DNA of 64,000 nt from Puccinellia tenuiflora (GCA_012064385.1 QRDG01001736.1:46900-110899), one strand, 5' to 3'; counted from the first letter of the stretch, positions 10,671 to 22,761 are shown. The notes: generated from the letters alone by a model not told the origin. Program-made: numbers and translations.

Positions 10671-11324
10671 GTGTCGTCCCGTCCCCTCCTCACCGCCGTC
10701 GATCGCCCGCGCCGCTCCGTAACCGACACCACCTCGGTGAGACTCTTTTTTATCTTTTATTTAAAAAAATGTTAGTTATATGATTTAAATGCATAATTAT
10801 TTGTTGTATAATTTTCTTGTGTTTTTTTATATGTATAGTGTCATGGTTTTGATATCCGTCCCCGTCGGCCCTCGTCCGGTCTATGATTCGGATGTGGTAT
10901 ATTTTTATAACTATTTTTTTCGTGGTTATAACAATCATGCCGACCAACTTGTCATAGATATATTTTTATTTAGGAGCTAGTTGAACCGGAAATTCCAGCC
11001 GACCCTATTGTCGAGTTTTTAGAAAAAGAAAACAATGATTTGAAAGCAAAATTGAAGATAAGTGAACATCTTCGTCTCCAATGCCTGGAAGAGAAGATGG
11101 TATTGGACTTGAAGATTGCCGACATTGTTGATGCTCACGGGGTCGAGCTTGCCGACGTCGTCGCTGCTCACGAGATGAAGATGGATGCAATGCGCGTCAA
11201 GCTTAAAAAATTTAGAAAATATGTCATTAGTCAAGAGGCTTGGTATCATTATGCTGTTGGTTCAATAGTTACCTTGGTTGCGATTATGATCGCATTTGTT
11301 GTTGGATATAAATTCTTTAGATAG
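10671..11324 (+). pseudogene. Small coiled-coil/membrane protein gene of the CACTA element
   Basis: Three exons fit: 10671-10736, 10839-10896 and 10974-11324. The last exon encodes a Glu/Lys-rich coiled coil (FLEKENNDLKAKLK...) and ends in one hydrophobic segment (GSIVTLVAIMIAFVVGY) before the stop, so a tail-anchored protein is likely. In the splice-consistent frame there is a TGA at 10884-10886. The expected start is GTG at 10671 after ATATA, so the start codon also appears lost. Similar small ORFs are recurrent upstream of tnp2 in Triticeae CACTA elements (from memory of such elements); their role is unknown. Confidence 0.55.
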
Positions 11325-11492
11325 TTGTATGTTAGTTTCGATTGATGTATGTTTCGTGAGAACTATGTATTACATTTGGGCACTACTCTACTTTGGTTTT
11401 AATGTGATGAACTTGTATTAATTAATTTGGTCACGTATCTCTATTCATTATTTAGCTGGTGTAATGGTTTTTGATGTATTTATGTAATGCAG

Positions 11493-14400
11493 ATGAGCCG
11501 AGAATGGATGTACGGTGATCGACGCCGTCCCGAGTTCATTGATGTCATGCATCGTTTTCTCGATGTGGTTAAGTTAAACAAGCTAAAGAATGGTTTTATG
11601 ATCTGTCCATGTGATGAATGTCGGAATACGAGGAATTACCCGAGCGTAAGAACCATACACTCCCACCTGTTGCGACAAGGCTTCATGCCCAATTATTTTT
11701 GTTGGAGCAAGCATGGAGAAAGAGGGGTTATAATGGAAGACCCTGAAGAAAAGGATGATGACAACTATCCTGTGTTCTCTGAACACGGTGATACTACAAT
11801 GGGGGAAGACGAAGTTGAGCATGAGGTCATTGTTGATCAGTCCGATGATGATGATCTTCGTCGGGTCATTCTTGATGAACAGATGAAGTGCGGAAGTGAA
11901 AACGAGTGGTCGAAGTTGGAGCGCATGTTAGAGGATCACAAAAAATTGTTGTACCCAAATTGTGAAGATGGCCAGAAAAAGCTGGGTACCACCCTGGAAT
12001 TGCTGCAGTGGAAGGCAAAGAATGGAATATCTGACAAGGCATTTGAAGAGTTGCTACAAATATTTACGAAGAGTCTTCCAAGGAATAATGAATTGCCCCA
12101 CAATACATACGAAGCAAAGAAGATTGTCTGCCCTCTTGGATTAGAGGTGGAGAAGATACATGCATGCATCAATGACTGCATCCTCTACCGCGGTGAGAAG
12201 TATGAGAACTTGAATGCATGCCCGATATGCGGTGCATTGCGGTATAAGATCGGGCGAGATGACCCAGGTGATGTTGAGGGCGAGCATAGCCCCAGGAAGA
12301 GGGTTCCCGCGAAGGTGATGTGGTATGCTCCTATAATACCACGGTTGAAACGTTTGTTCCGAAACAAAGAGCATGCCAAGTTGTTGCGATGGCACAAAGA
12401 AGACCGTAAGGAAGACGAGATGCTGAGACACCCCGCTGATGGGTCTCAGTGGAGAAACATCGACAGTGCGTTTGGCCATTTTGCAGCTGACGCAAGGAAC
12501 TTAAGATTTGGTCTAAGTACAGATGGCTTGAATCCGTTTGGGGAGCAGAGCAGCAGTCATAGCACCTGGCCCGTGACTCTATGTATCTATAACCTTCCTC
12601 CTGGTTGTGCATGAAACAAAAATATATTATGATGCCAGTGCTTATCCAAGGCCCGAAACAACCCGGCAACGACATTGATGTGTATCTGAGGCCATTAGTT
12701 GATGAACTTTTACAGTTGTGGTCTGGCGAAGGCGTACGTGTGTGGGATGAGTACAAACAGGAGGAATTTGGCCTACGAGCGTTGCTGTTTGTAACCATCA
12801 ATGATTGACTTGCTCTTAGTAACATTTCAGAACAGTCGAACAAGGGATACAATGCATGCACGCACTGTTTAGATAATACTGACAGTATATATTTAGGTAA
12901 CAAGATTGTGTATCTGGGGCATCGTCGATTTCTTCCAAACAGGCATCACGTAAGAAACAAAGGCAAGCATTTCAAAGGTGAGGCTGATAACCGGACAAAG
13001 CCTACACGCCCTGATGGTGATGTTATATATGGCATGGTCAAGGATTTAGAAGTAATCTTTGGAAAGGGTCCTGGCAGTCTATCTGTTCCGAAAGACGCAA
13101 ATAAGCACGTACCCTTGTGGAAAAAGAAATCTATATTTTGGGATTTACCTTATTGGAAAATCCTAGAGGTTCGCTCTGCAATCAACGTGATGCACGTGAC
13201 GAAAAATCTTTGCGTGAACCTACTAAACTTTTTAGGCGTGTATGGGAAGACGAAAGATACAACGGATGCACGGCAGGACCAGCAACGTACGCACGAAAGA
13301 GACAACCAGAATCCAGAGAAGTATCAAGGTACTGCCAGCTACGCTCTTACCAAAGAAGAGAAGGAGATCTTTTTTCAAGTCCTGAGCAGTATCAAGGTCC
13401 CTTCTGGCTACTCGTCGAATATAAAGGGAATAATAAATATGGCAGAGAAAAAGTTCCAAAACCTGAAGTCTCATGACTGCCACATGATTATGACACAATT
13501 ACTTCCGGTTGCATTGAGGGGGCTTCTACCGGAAAACGTTCGAGTACCCATTGTGAAGCTATGTGCATTCCTCAATGCAATTTCTCAGAAGGTAATCGAT
13601 CCAGCAACTCTACCAAGTTTACAGAAGGATGTGGTCCAATGTCTTGTCAGCTTCGAGTTGGTGTTTTCACTGTTCTTTTTCAATATTATGACGCACCTCA
13701 TAGTTCACCTAGTCGAAGAGATTTCCATTCTCGGTCCTGTATTTCTACACAACATGTTCCCCTTTGAGAGGTTCATGGGAGTCTTAAAGAAATACGTTCA
13801 TAACCGTGCTAGGCCAGAAGGAAGCATGTCCAAGGGCTATGGAACAGAGCAGGTCATTGAGTTTTGTGTTGACTTTATTCCTGATCTTAAGCCTATCGGT
13901 GTTCCTCAATCGCGCCATGAGGGGAGACTGCGTGGAAAAGGCACACTAGGAAAGAAAGCAACAAGAAGTATGGACGGGCATTCTTTCACTCAAGCACACT
14001 ACACAGTTCTACAAAATTCCAGTTTGGTGGCTCCGTATATCGTGAAACACATGGATATTTTACGCTCCGAATACCCGGAGCAGACTAACTTCTGGATTAA
14101 AGGAAAGCATATGGAAACTTTCGGCAGTTGGTTGCGTACACATCTCATTAATAACACCACTGTTGGAGATGAGCTATACTTGTTGGCCAAGTCACCATCT
14201 TTGACTATATTGACTTTCCAAGGGTACGAGATAAATGGGAATACATTTTACACGGAAACCCAAGACAAAAAGAGCACTAACCAAAACAGTGGTGTCCGCT
14301 TTGATGCAACAAATGACGATGGGACAAAGGACACATATTATGGTTGCATACAGCAGATATGGGAACTTGACTATGCACCTTCTTTTAAGATCCCTTTGTT

Positions 14401-14815
14401 TCAGTGGAAATGGGTCAACCTGGCAGGCGGGGTAGAGATGGACCGGCGGTACGGAATGACTACAGTGGATCTCAACAATCTTGGGTACCACACCGAGCCA
14501 TTCGTCCTAGCCAATGATGTGGCTCAGGTTTTCTATGTGAAGGACATGTCTTCCAGACCGAAAAAAAGAAAAGATAAGCGAGCCGATACATCATGCGATC
14601 AGCCAAAGCGCCACATAGTTCTTTCAGGGAAAAGAAACATCGTGGGAGTGGAGGACAAGACAGACATGTCAGAAGATTACAATAAGTTTAATGAAATTCC
14701 GCCCTTCAAAGTGAAAATTGACCCAAGCATCGTGTTAAATGATGAAGATTGTCCATGGCTACGGCGCAATCAGAAGAAAGGGACACACACGAAGAAACAA
14801 GTGAACACTAGATAG
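11493..14815 (+). pseudogene. CACTA transposase (tnp2/TNPD type), two lesions
   Basis: The start ATG 11493 follows an AG acceptor (TGTAATGCAG). The N-terminus has the transposase-associated domain (MYGDRRRPEF...CPCDECRN). The tnp2 domain follows (CINDCILYRGE, CPICGALRYKI, RLKRLFRNKEHAKLLRWH, LSTDGLNPFG). After that come DUF4218-like (INVMHVTKNLCVNLL...FERFMGVLKKYVHN) and DUF4216-like (YYGCIQQIWELDY) regions, and a basic C-terminus. Lesion 1 is a 1-nt loss at about 12599-12603 that shifts the frame and ends it at TGA 12612-12614. Lesion 2 is TGA at 12806-12808, where the family usually has Trp. The remainder to TAG 14813-14815 is open. The family acts by cut-and-paste excision at the CACTA ends; this copy cannot encode a full protein. 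Confidence 0.88.
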
Positions 14816-14865
14816 GGATGTTGTTGGTGATGTGTAATAATTAATGTATTAAACCTTTTATCAAA

Positions 14866-15335
14866 TGCACACGGTTTCCCCGTCATACAGCCCAACGGTG
14901 GCTCGTGAGTGCCTGCATATCAAATGCACCGTTGGGCTGTATGACGGGAATCCGAATGATTTGCATATAGGGTCATGTGGCTGATCCAACACTGATTTTG
15001 CCCATCCGAAAGCTTGTGCATCCGTCTCGCGTCGTCGTGAGCAGCAAATCAACCTTCGATCCAAGCAGCCGCAAGACATCTCTGATGATCTAACGACCGT
15101 CCCAAAAAGTGTTGGGAATGTTGTAGATCATCAGAGCGCCTTGCAGCTGCTTGGATCCGACCGAGGGGCATGGCTACCACTTCCACCATGGAATCTGAAT
15201 GATTTGTATTCGGTCGATGAAGTGAAGGATTTCTAGATAGAACAAAACACACGGTATCACCTGCATACAACCCTACTGTGGCTAGAGAGTGCCCGCATAT
15301 CAAATGCACCGTAGGGCGTATGCAGGTGAAACCGT
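14866..15335. repeat. Two related hairpin pairs in CACTA interior
   Basis: CACGGTTTCCCCGTCATACAGCCC...CACC around 14870-14897 pairs with GCACCGTTGGGCTGTATGACGG at 14927-14948. A second, diverged pair lies at about 15250-15285 (CACCTGCATACAACCCTACTG) and 15306-15332 (CACCGTAGGGCGTATGCAGG). Both share the ATATCAAATGCACCGT phrase and a GTG(G/A)CT...GTGCC(T/C)GCATATC loop, so they are copies of one unit. No coding potential was seen from 14816 to 15617. Confidence 0.7.
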
Positions 15336-15617
15336 TTGATTTGTATTCGGTCGATGAACTGAATGATCAGAGCGCCTTGCCGCTGCTTGGATCCGACTGA
15401 GGGGCATGGCTACCACTTCCACCACCACCACTCCCACCTCCTCGGCAATTCATCATTGTGTCACCCTAATCCAGTGGTTGGATTCAACCTACCCGAGGGC
15501 TTGTGTTAGGGAACATGCCAGCGGGTAGGCTAAATCCAACCATTGGGTTCGGTGGCAAAGGTAGACGCTCGTTGTGTGCCATTTCGCTGAAGGGACGTCG
15601 CTATTTATAGGAACACA

Positions 15618-16225
15618 CCCCTGATCCAACGGCTCACAAGCGCTTGAAAGAAACACACGATCCGTGTGCTTCTTTAGTCCCGGTTGGTAACACGAACCGG
15701 TACTAAAGGCCCTGATCCAACAGCTCATAAGCGCTCGAAGGAAACACACGATCCGTGTGCTTCTGATCCAACGACTCACAAGCGCTCTAAAGAAACACAA
15801 CCCTGATCCAACGGCTCACAAGCGCTTGAAAGAAACACACGATCCGTGTGCTTCTTTAGTCCCGGTTGGTAACACGAACCGGTACTAAAGGCCCTGATCC
15901 AACAGCTCACAAGCGCTCGAAGGAAACACAACCCTGAGTGCTTTTGATCCAACGGCTCACAAGCGCTCTAAAGAAACACACCCCTGATCCAACGGCTCAC
16001 AAGCGCTTGAAAGAAACACACGATCCGTGTGCTTCTTTAGTCCCGGTTGGTAACACGAACCGGAACTAAAGGCCCTGATCCAACAGCCCACAAGCGCTCG
16101 AAGGAAACACATGATCCGTGTGCTTCCGATCCAACGGCTCACAAGCGCTCTAAAGAAACACACCCCTGATCCAACGGCTCACAAGCGCTTGAAAGAAACA
16201 CATGATCCGTGTGCTTCTTCCACCG
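15618..16225. repeat. ~182-bp tandem repeat, three copies plus a partial fourth
   Basis: Units start with CCCTGATCCAACGGCTCACA at 15618, 15801, 15982 and 16164 (periods 183, 181, 182). Each full unit contains shorter copies of 'GATCCAACxGCTCACAAGCGCT...AAACACA' and one embedded CACTA-type palindrome (TTTAGTCCCGGTTGGTAACA...CGGTACTAAAG). The fourth copy breaks off after GTGTGCTTCTT at about 16222. Confidence 0.9.
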
Positions 16226-16424
16226 CTTCCCGCCTTCGTCTTCCCGTAATTTCTCACTATATATATGTAGGCTTGGCCGCCATTGCCATATCACATATAA
16301 ACTCATATATGCAACCTCATCACTCTTCCATTGTAACAAAATTTTGACTTAGGTGTTCTCGGCGACGATGTCCATGTTGGACTAGAGGGGCGATGTGCGG
16401 GACTAGGCTCCACCGAGCTGGCAC

Positions 16425-16636
16425 TGGGAGGTGCTACCTTCCGGGATGCGCAACTTGGTGAGGAATCCGGGTGACGTCGTCGACCCGGATCTTTTGTGGT
16501 GGCAGTCGCATGGTCCACGCTCGGTGCAGAGGGAGCCGGCCCCCGAGGAGGAGGTACGTTGCCGTATCAGGGAGGAGGATGAGCACGTCCGTCGCTACAT
16601 GTATCTATTGGATAGGCAGTATGACAGTAGGTAGTC
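16425..16636 (+). pseudogene. Fragment of a CACTA-associated ORF
   Basis: The + frame reads LRNP/VRNPGDVVDPDLLWW-type sequence, then EEDEHVRRYMYLLDRQYDSR and TAG 16634-16636. No stop-free start is present (upstream TAGs at 16383 and 16404). The region resembles a short accessory ORF that I recall from Triticeae CACTA interiors, but I cannot assign a function. 16640-17095 has no gene. Confidence 0.35.
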
Positions 16637-17097
16637 GTTTCTTCAGAGAGTTCCTTCTCACGTGAGCTATGACCCTGTGAGGGTTCCTTCTCTTTGGATG
16701 CGCAGCGCCGGCGGCTCAGCACCCCGCGGCTCAGGAACCGGTCGAAGTTAGTTTCAGAGTCTGTGATCGCCATTGCAGTTCTCTTGTCTGTGATCGTAGT
16801 TTAGGTTACTACTTGCTTTTGAAAACTTGCGACCTAAACTATCAACTTCCGGAGATGTGTGTGATATTCATGCATATGTATGCAACATATTGGGGGACGG
16901 CCCACCTCCTTCGGACTTCAATGAATATATATAAATTATATAAATAGATAGATTACATTTTTATCAACAATTTGATATTTTAATTGCATTTTTCTGTTAA
17001 ACAGATGAAAAGATATTGAATTTATAAGTTTAATTAATGACTTAATGCATGGAGTTCGAATTCCAAATTTTGTAATTAAATGAATTCACCTATAATC

Positions 17098-17245
17098 TCA
17101 AAAAATAGATAGAAAAAATAAGAGAGAAAAAATAACCAGAAAACATAATAAAGAAAAAATAAACAGAAAACATAATAAAGAAAAAATAAACAGAAAATAT
17201 AAGAAAGAAAAAATAGGAGAGAAAAAAGATACTAGAGGAAAAAAA
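17098..17245. repeat. A-rich simple repeat (AAAAATAAACAGAAAACATAAT type)
   Basis: Several loose copies of AATAAACAGAAAACATAATA and AAAAAATAGGAGAG, strongly biased to A and G on the + strand. Low-complexity, no coding meaning. The apparent Phe-rich frame on the other strand is an artefact of composition. Confidence 0.8.
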
Positions 17246-17252
17246 ATCAAAA

Positions 17253-17415
17253 GCCCATTAGTACCGTTTGTTAAATACAACCGGTACTAAAGGGGTGGGC
17301 TTCGCGCGCGAAATTTCGCCGCGGCCCAAAACAGACCTTTAGTACTGGTTGGTATCTACAACCGGTACTAAAGACCCTTTCGTACCGGTTGTAGATACCA
17401 ACCGGTACTAAAGGG
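17253..17415. repeat. Internal cluster of CACTA-type palindromes
   Basis: Three units of the subterminal-repeat type (TTAGTACCGTTTG..CAACCGGTACTAAAG, TTTAGTACTGG..GGTACTAAAG, TTTCGTACCGG..GGTACTAAAG) lie in the middle of the element, just before the second gene. These could be binding sites placed at an internal promoter, or a relic of an older element end. Confidence 0.7.
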
Positions 17416-17422
17416 GTTTTGA

Positions 17423-17830
17423 ATGGTTAAGTGGCAGGGATCGACGCCTAGCTCCCCACCAAACCGCCAAGTCCTCGACGCCACCGACGCCTCCTCCTCG
17501 ACGCGACCCTGCTCCGGCGAAGCTCTGCTCCGGCCGGCGGCCGCACCATCGCCTCCTCCCTCGCCGCGTCGACCTCCGCCACCCCTGCTCCGCCTCAACG
17601 ACGCGCCGCCCCTGCTCCGCCTCCCTCCTCTGCTCCGGCCCGCGCACGCCATTGCCGCTCGGCGCGCCCTGCTCTGCCATCGCCGCCTGGCCCTGCTCCC
17701 TCCTCTGCTCCGGCCACCGCCCCTGCTCCGCCTCCCTCTTCTCTGCTCCGGCCCGTGCGCGCCATCGCCGCCCCTGCTCCGGCGCCCTCCACGCCCTGCT
17801 CCGGCCGCTGCGCGCGTAGCCCTGCGCAAG
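17423..17830 (+). other. GC-rich leader region of the TNPA/Ulp1-like gene
   Basis: C-rich tract built from CTCCGGCC, CCTGCTC and CGCCGCC words, open in several frames on both strands because stop codons are rare in such composition. It ends in AAG|GTTAG at about 17829-17831, a possible donor, and is followed by an AT-rich intron-like stretch before the ATG at 18854. Most likely a non-coding first exon. The Pro/Arg-rich translations have no domain. Confidence 0.45.
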
Positions 17831-17889
17831 GTTAGTTTTTTTCTTTTTTTTTCAGTACTGTTCTTTTGATTAGCAGTGTTCTTTTTTTT

Positions 17890-18780
17890 GTTTTTAGTAC
17901 TGTTATTTAGTACTGATGTTTAGGTTCGAATTTTAGTTGACATGTTTGAATTTTAGTTGAGTTAGAAATTTTACCAAAGTTAGAAAATTTGAAAATGTAG
18001 CAAAGTTAGAAAATTTATCAAAGTTAGAAAATTTATCAAAGTTAGACATGTTCATTTTTAGTAAAGTTTAAGTTTTGTTTAGCTTATTATTGTTTAGGTT
18101 ATTATAGGTTATCAATTTTTAGTGTAGCAATTTTGAAAGTTAGCAATTTTGAAAGTTTAGCAATTTTGAAACTTAGCAATTTTGAAACTTAGCCATTTTG
18201 TTTAGATTATTTTAGGTTATTATTAGTGTAGCAATTTTGATAGAAATATTGCTAAGTTTGAAATATTGCTAAGTTAGAAATATTCCTAAGTTTGAAATAT
18301 TGCTAAGTTAGAAAATTTTAGTAGCAAAGTTTGAAAATTTAGTGTATAAGAAAATTATTTTATTAGTGTATAAGAAAATTTAGCAAAGTTTGAAAATTTA
18401 TCAAAGCAATGTTATTTTTAGTTGCAAAATTTTTAGTGTAGCACTTTTGAAAGTTAGCAATTTTGAAACTTAGCAATTTTATTTAGATTATTTTAGGTTA
18501 TTATTAGTGTAGCAATTTTGTTAGAAATATTGCTAAGTTAGAAATATTGCTAACTTAGAAATATTCCTAAGTTAGAAATATTGCTAAGTTAGAAATATTG
18601 CTAAGTTAGAAATATTACTAAGTTTGAAATATTGCTAAGTTTGAAATATTGCTAAGTTAGAGATATTCCTAAGTTTAGAACAACCGGTGCTAAAGATCGT
18701 TTGAACGGTTAGTAGCAAAGTTTGAAAATTATTTCATTAGTGTATAAGTAAATTTAGCAAAGTTTGAAAATTTATCAAAG
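17890..18780. repeat. Degenerate AT-rich minisatellite in a presumed intron
   Basis: Built from two word families: TTAGCAATTTTGAAAG and its variants, and AAATATTGCTAAGTTAGAAA and its variants (densest 18230-18300 and 18525-18670). A ~280-bp block (about 18055-18360, with ATTATTAGTGTAGCAATTTT) recurs at about 18420-18750. No ORF. Confidence 0.85.
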
Positions 18781-18853
18781 CAATGTTATTTTTAGTTGCA
18801 ATGAAATTTAAAGTTGTTTGCTATGAATTAAAAATTTGCAGTGACATTGAGCT

Positions 18854-21800
18854 ATGGAGGACGACGCCCCCATCACCCGAGACGATGCCCCCTTCATCCG
18901 AGATGAGGAGAATGAAGACCGGATGCAAGCAATTATATATGATAGGGCTGCAGGACCCAATTCTGATGGAGAAGATTCCGGCGAAGAAGACGACGAAGAT
19001 TTCAGCGCGAAATGTTTGAATGACTCCGGTGAGGGAGTTGAGTTAGAAAATTTCAGAGACGACAACGACGACGAAGAAGTGCCGTTAGAAAACTCCGGCG
19101 AGGTATATATTAGTCTTAGCTAGATGCATTAATTGATTTATATTGCACTTATTAACGAAACATTTTTCTTTTAGCCCTCTGGATCTAAGTCGTCAATCCC
19201 TAAACGAGGCCCGAACCAAGGGGTAAAGCTGCCGGATGGTGCAAAGTTGTCGATCGACGAAGTTAGTGTAAAAGGCAAACCGGAGAAACCTGAATGAATC
19301 TACACTAAATATGTAGCTCAATGCGGCGTTCTTGTTAGGGACGCCGTCCCGATCACCGTTGCAGAATGGAATAAGCCGAAGAAAGCCAACATTGGCGCAA
19401 AATATCTTGAGGAAAGAATTAAAGATACCCTTTGGACCTCGATGTTGGATTCTTTCACCCTACCGGCAGATCTCCCACAGAAGAGGCAGGATAAAGTCAA
19501 GCAATGGACTCTTAGCAAAATGGCCCAGCAATTCAAGAACTGGAAGAACGCATTGTGGAGAAAATATGCGAAAAAACCTCCAAATTTCACCGGAGCTCTA
19601 GAGAAGCTAAAAGATGACTGGCCTGAATTTGCGGCGTATAGGAAATCGGCCGTCGCTGTGGCCCGATCGACCCAAAATAAGTTGAATGCTCAGAAGAAGA
19701 AATATCACCATCGTTTGGGCTCAGGTGGCTACAAGACTGCCTTGCCTAAGTGGGAAGCCTATGAAAACGAGCTGCGTAAAAAAGGGATCACTCCACAGAA
19801 AGATGGCTGGCCCGACAGGTCCAAGTTCTGGTTGTTTGCGCATGGGGCAGTCTTGGACCCAGACACAGGGCTGATTGTTGCACAGGGAAAATGGAAGAAA
19901 AGAATTACAAGAGTCGCCAAAAAACTAGTTGACGCAATAGAACTAGTCCGACAGGGAAAATATGTTCCCGATAGAGAGGACGACGAGCTTTCACTCGCCC
20001 TCGGGAATAAAGAACACTGGGGATGATGTCGAGGCAGAGGAGGCGGGGTTGGTTTTCTTGAAGGGTTTCCGGAGGACGCTGCAACTTATAGAAAACATTG
20101 CAGAAGTAAAAAGAGGGAGGCGGAGAGGTTTACTGCATTAGAAAGCCAGATGCATGATGTGAAGGAGCAACTGGCTTTAATTACCCAGCAAAGGGAATCT
20201 CAGCCGCGAGTAGAAGATCATGTAGTCGAAGTCTGCCCATCTCAGCGGAAAAGCAGCGTGGGTTCCACGCAGCTACAAGTTCCTGCAGTTGATGAACCGT
20301 CGGCGGCGCGCTACCCCGTGGATGATATCACGGAGAAGACAAATTGTGAGTTACATGCGCCAATGAATAACCTTAGTTTTCCGGTGGCGAATGGCTATGC
20401 TTTACCACATCAACTTGGAGCAACCTTCCATTTTGGTGATATTCCAGCTGGATTTGCTCGTGTCGGGGTCACGAAAGTTTTGTCGGGATTCAACTCAATG
20501 CATCTTGACATTCCTGGAGCTGTAGGCGAGAAGACATTGGGAGAAGTCGAGCTTGGTATCGTTCTATGGAAGAAGAAATACATCAAGTTTCCAGACTCGG
20601 CGCCAAGGCCACCGACTCCTCCGGTTAGAAATTCACCACAGCAAAGTCCACCCTCCTCCCCCGACGATTGGGAGCCCACCGCGAGTCCATCGCCCGCGCC
20701 GTCCCGTCAGCCGACTGCTGCGCCCACTAGCAGTAATTTGACAAAGCGGAAGCTATTCACGTCGTCCCCTGTCAAGAAACATGCAAGAAAACCCAAGGAA
20801 GTCAAGGCTCCTGAGAAGTTAGCTGGCGAGATGACTATGGAGGAATTAAAACTGAGCACACAAGACAAGGCTAAAGCCTTTTTTGAACAGAAAAAAAGGA
20901 AAGACTGGAGGCAAGACTTGACCCCATAAAGGAACTTTTGAAGACTATACCAACCGAGGTAAAAGATCGCACCGTTGACAACCTATATAGGTTTCCACAG
21001 CCGCCCCTTTCAGACTATGAGCGAGGTATTGACAAGGTACTTTCCTCACAGACGGAGAAAGAAAAAGCGTGCGGGAAAAGAGTTGCCCAGCTCGGAGAAC
21101 AAGAAGCACAATCGATCGCCCCGCTCATTGTGCCTTCTGAAGCTCGGGAAATCGAGCATGGAGAAGTTGTCATTGGCGACACAGGTTATGAAATAGCGCA
21201 GATAACAATTCAACCTAAATTTGAACTCGGGCTGCCTCTGGTCGAAAATCCGAGTGCTCTAACAACACAGTTATATAAATTGAATAACTGGTACATGGCC
21301 GCCGCAAAACAAGGGAGAGAATATCTCATGGCGGGAGTTAAGGAACAACACTACTTCCGAGAATATGGTGTGCAGGTTGAGTTCTCCGAACTTTTTCAGA
21401 TGTACAATCAACTTGCTCTCGACAAATCTATCATCAGCTGCTATTGTCTGTAAGTAATTTATTCATGTAATTTAATTATTTATAGTTAAGCTCGTTTCAT
21501 TGCTTGTAATTATCCACACAACATTCTTTTGTATGCTATTATGCAGAATGAAGATTTGTGAATGCCGAATGGGTGGAATCTGGGACATTGGGTTCATTGA
21601 CCCGGATAAAGTTAATGAAGTCACCGTAGAAAGTCCTTTCTATGTCCAGGACACAGAGGACCGTTTGCTAACGTTTTTAAGCGACAAAATACCAAATAGG
21701 AAATACTTTTTTCTTACAACTTCGGGTTAGTGTTACTGTCTTGTACACATTCTATTTTGCTTTCTCGATAATAAGTGTAATTGATGAGTTCTGAATACCT

Positions 21801-22501
21801 GCGTATATAAATGTGCGCATGTTCCACTACATTCTGTTTATCATTAGACTCGACGAAGGAGAAGTTGAAGTCTGGGACTCATTAAGGAAAGATCAAGATG
21901 ATTACAAAAGCGTGCGTCTAATGCTCAAGAGGTAATTTCAATCGCACTATATCGTCCACTTTCGTTCATTTCCGGATATCAAAAGTATATAAAATAACTC
22001 CTCAATTCATTTTCTTTTCCGGGCAGGGTTTGGAGAAAGTTCATCGCGGAAGAACGCGGTGAATGGAAAGATAAGCTGGAGTTCAAGGCTAACAATGTAA
22101 GTACTACTACGTATATAGATCTGTGTATCTTTCTAATACCATTATCATTCTCTTGATTATTATTTTATTAAATTATATTCTTGTATAGTGGTGTCTGCGA
22201 CAACCACAGGGGACTCAACTATGTGCATACTACGTTTGCGAGTATATTCACATGAGGGTCAATGAGAGAGTCAATAATGTAAGAAATCGAGAGGTATGTA
22301 AATACAACTTTTATTTTGCAACCATCAATTGTGTTTAGTTTCGATCATAACTGACCGGATCTCCTTCTTTTAAAGATGTCAAGGAAGCGGAACCAGCTCC
22401 TACCACAAAACCGCGTAAAAGCTATTGCAGAGGAATTGGCGGGATTCATGCTGACGCATGTCATAGATGAATTCGGTGAATTCTACTATGTCGAAAAATA
22501 G
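18854..22501 (+). pseudogene. CACTA second gene: plant transposase (Ptta/En/Spm) domain fused to Ulp1-like protease
   Basis: ATG 18854 lies in an exon after TTGCAG. First comes an acidic N-terminus (exon to 19102). The exon from 19175 carries the Ptta/En/Spm (Transposase_24) domain (YTKYVAQCGVLVRD...KYAKKPPNF...GGYKTALPKWEAYENEL...LVAQGKWKKRI). It is followed by a DUF8039-like region (MNNLSFPVANGYALP...GDIPAGFARVGVTKV) and a Pro/Ser linker. The small exons from 21547 to 22501 hold a C48/Ulp1-like fold: FHY (catalytic His, near 21825), VWDSLRK (Asp) and QPQGTQLCAYYVCEYI (Gln and Cys). Breaks: TGA 19295-19297, TGA 20024-20026, a frameshift in the A-run at about 20889-20897, and a likely lost splice acceptor before 21823 (CAT instead of CAG). 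Confidence 0.75.
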
Positions 22502-22761
22502 ACTCACTCCGTGCATGTACAAGCTAGCGTTGATCTCCATTGTAATTATGACTTTATATGTAATTAACGAGAGTACTTTATATGTGTAGTGAGTACTTTA
22601 TATGTGTAGTGTGTATTTTATACGTGCTCTCCTCCGAAACCCTGAAAAATGAGCGAAAAGGAAAAAAACAGAAACCCTAAACCCCGAAAAATAAGCGAAA
22701 AGAAATAAAAACCGAAAACCTAAACCTCCCTGAAAAAATAAGGGGGGCAAAAAATGTAGGA

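Noticed and set aside
12331..12903. 190-codon - strand frame
   Set aside because: Shadow of the tnp2 transposase on the other strand; no domain of its own.
17368..17829. Gly/Arg-rich - strand and Pro-rich + strand frames
   Set aside because: Low-complexity GC-rich leader sequence; translations are compositional artefacts.
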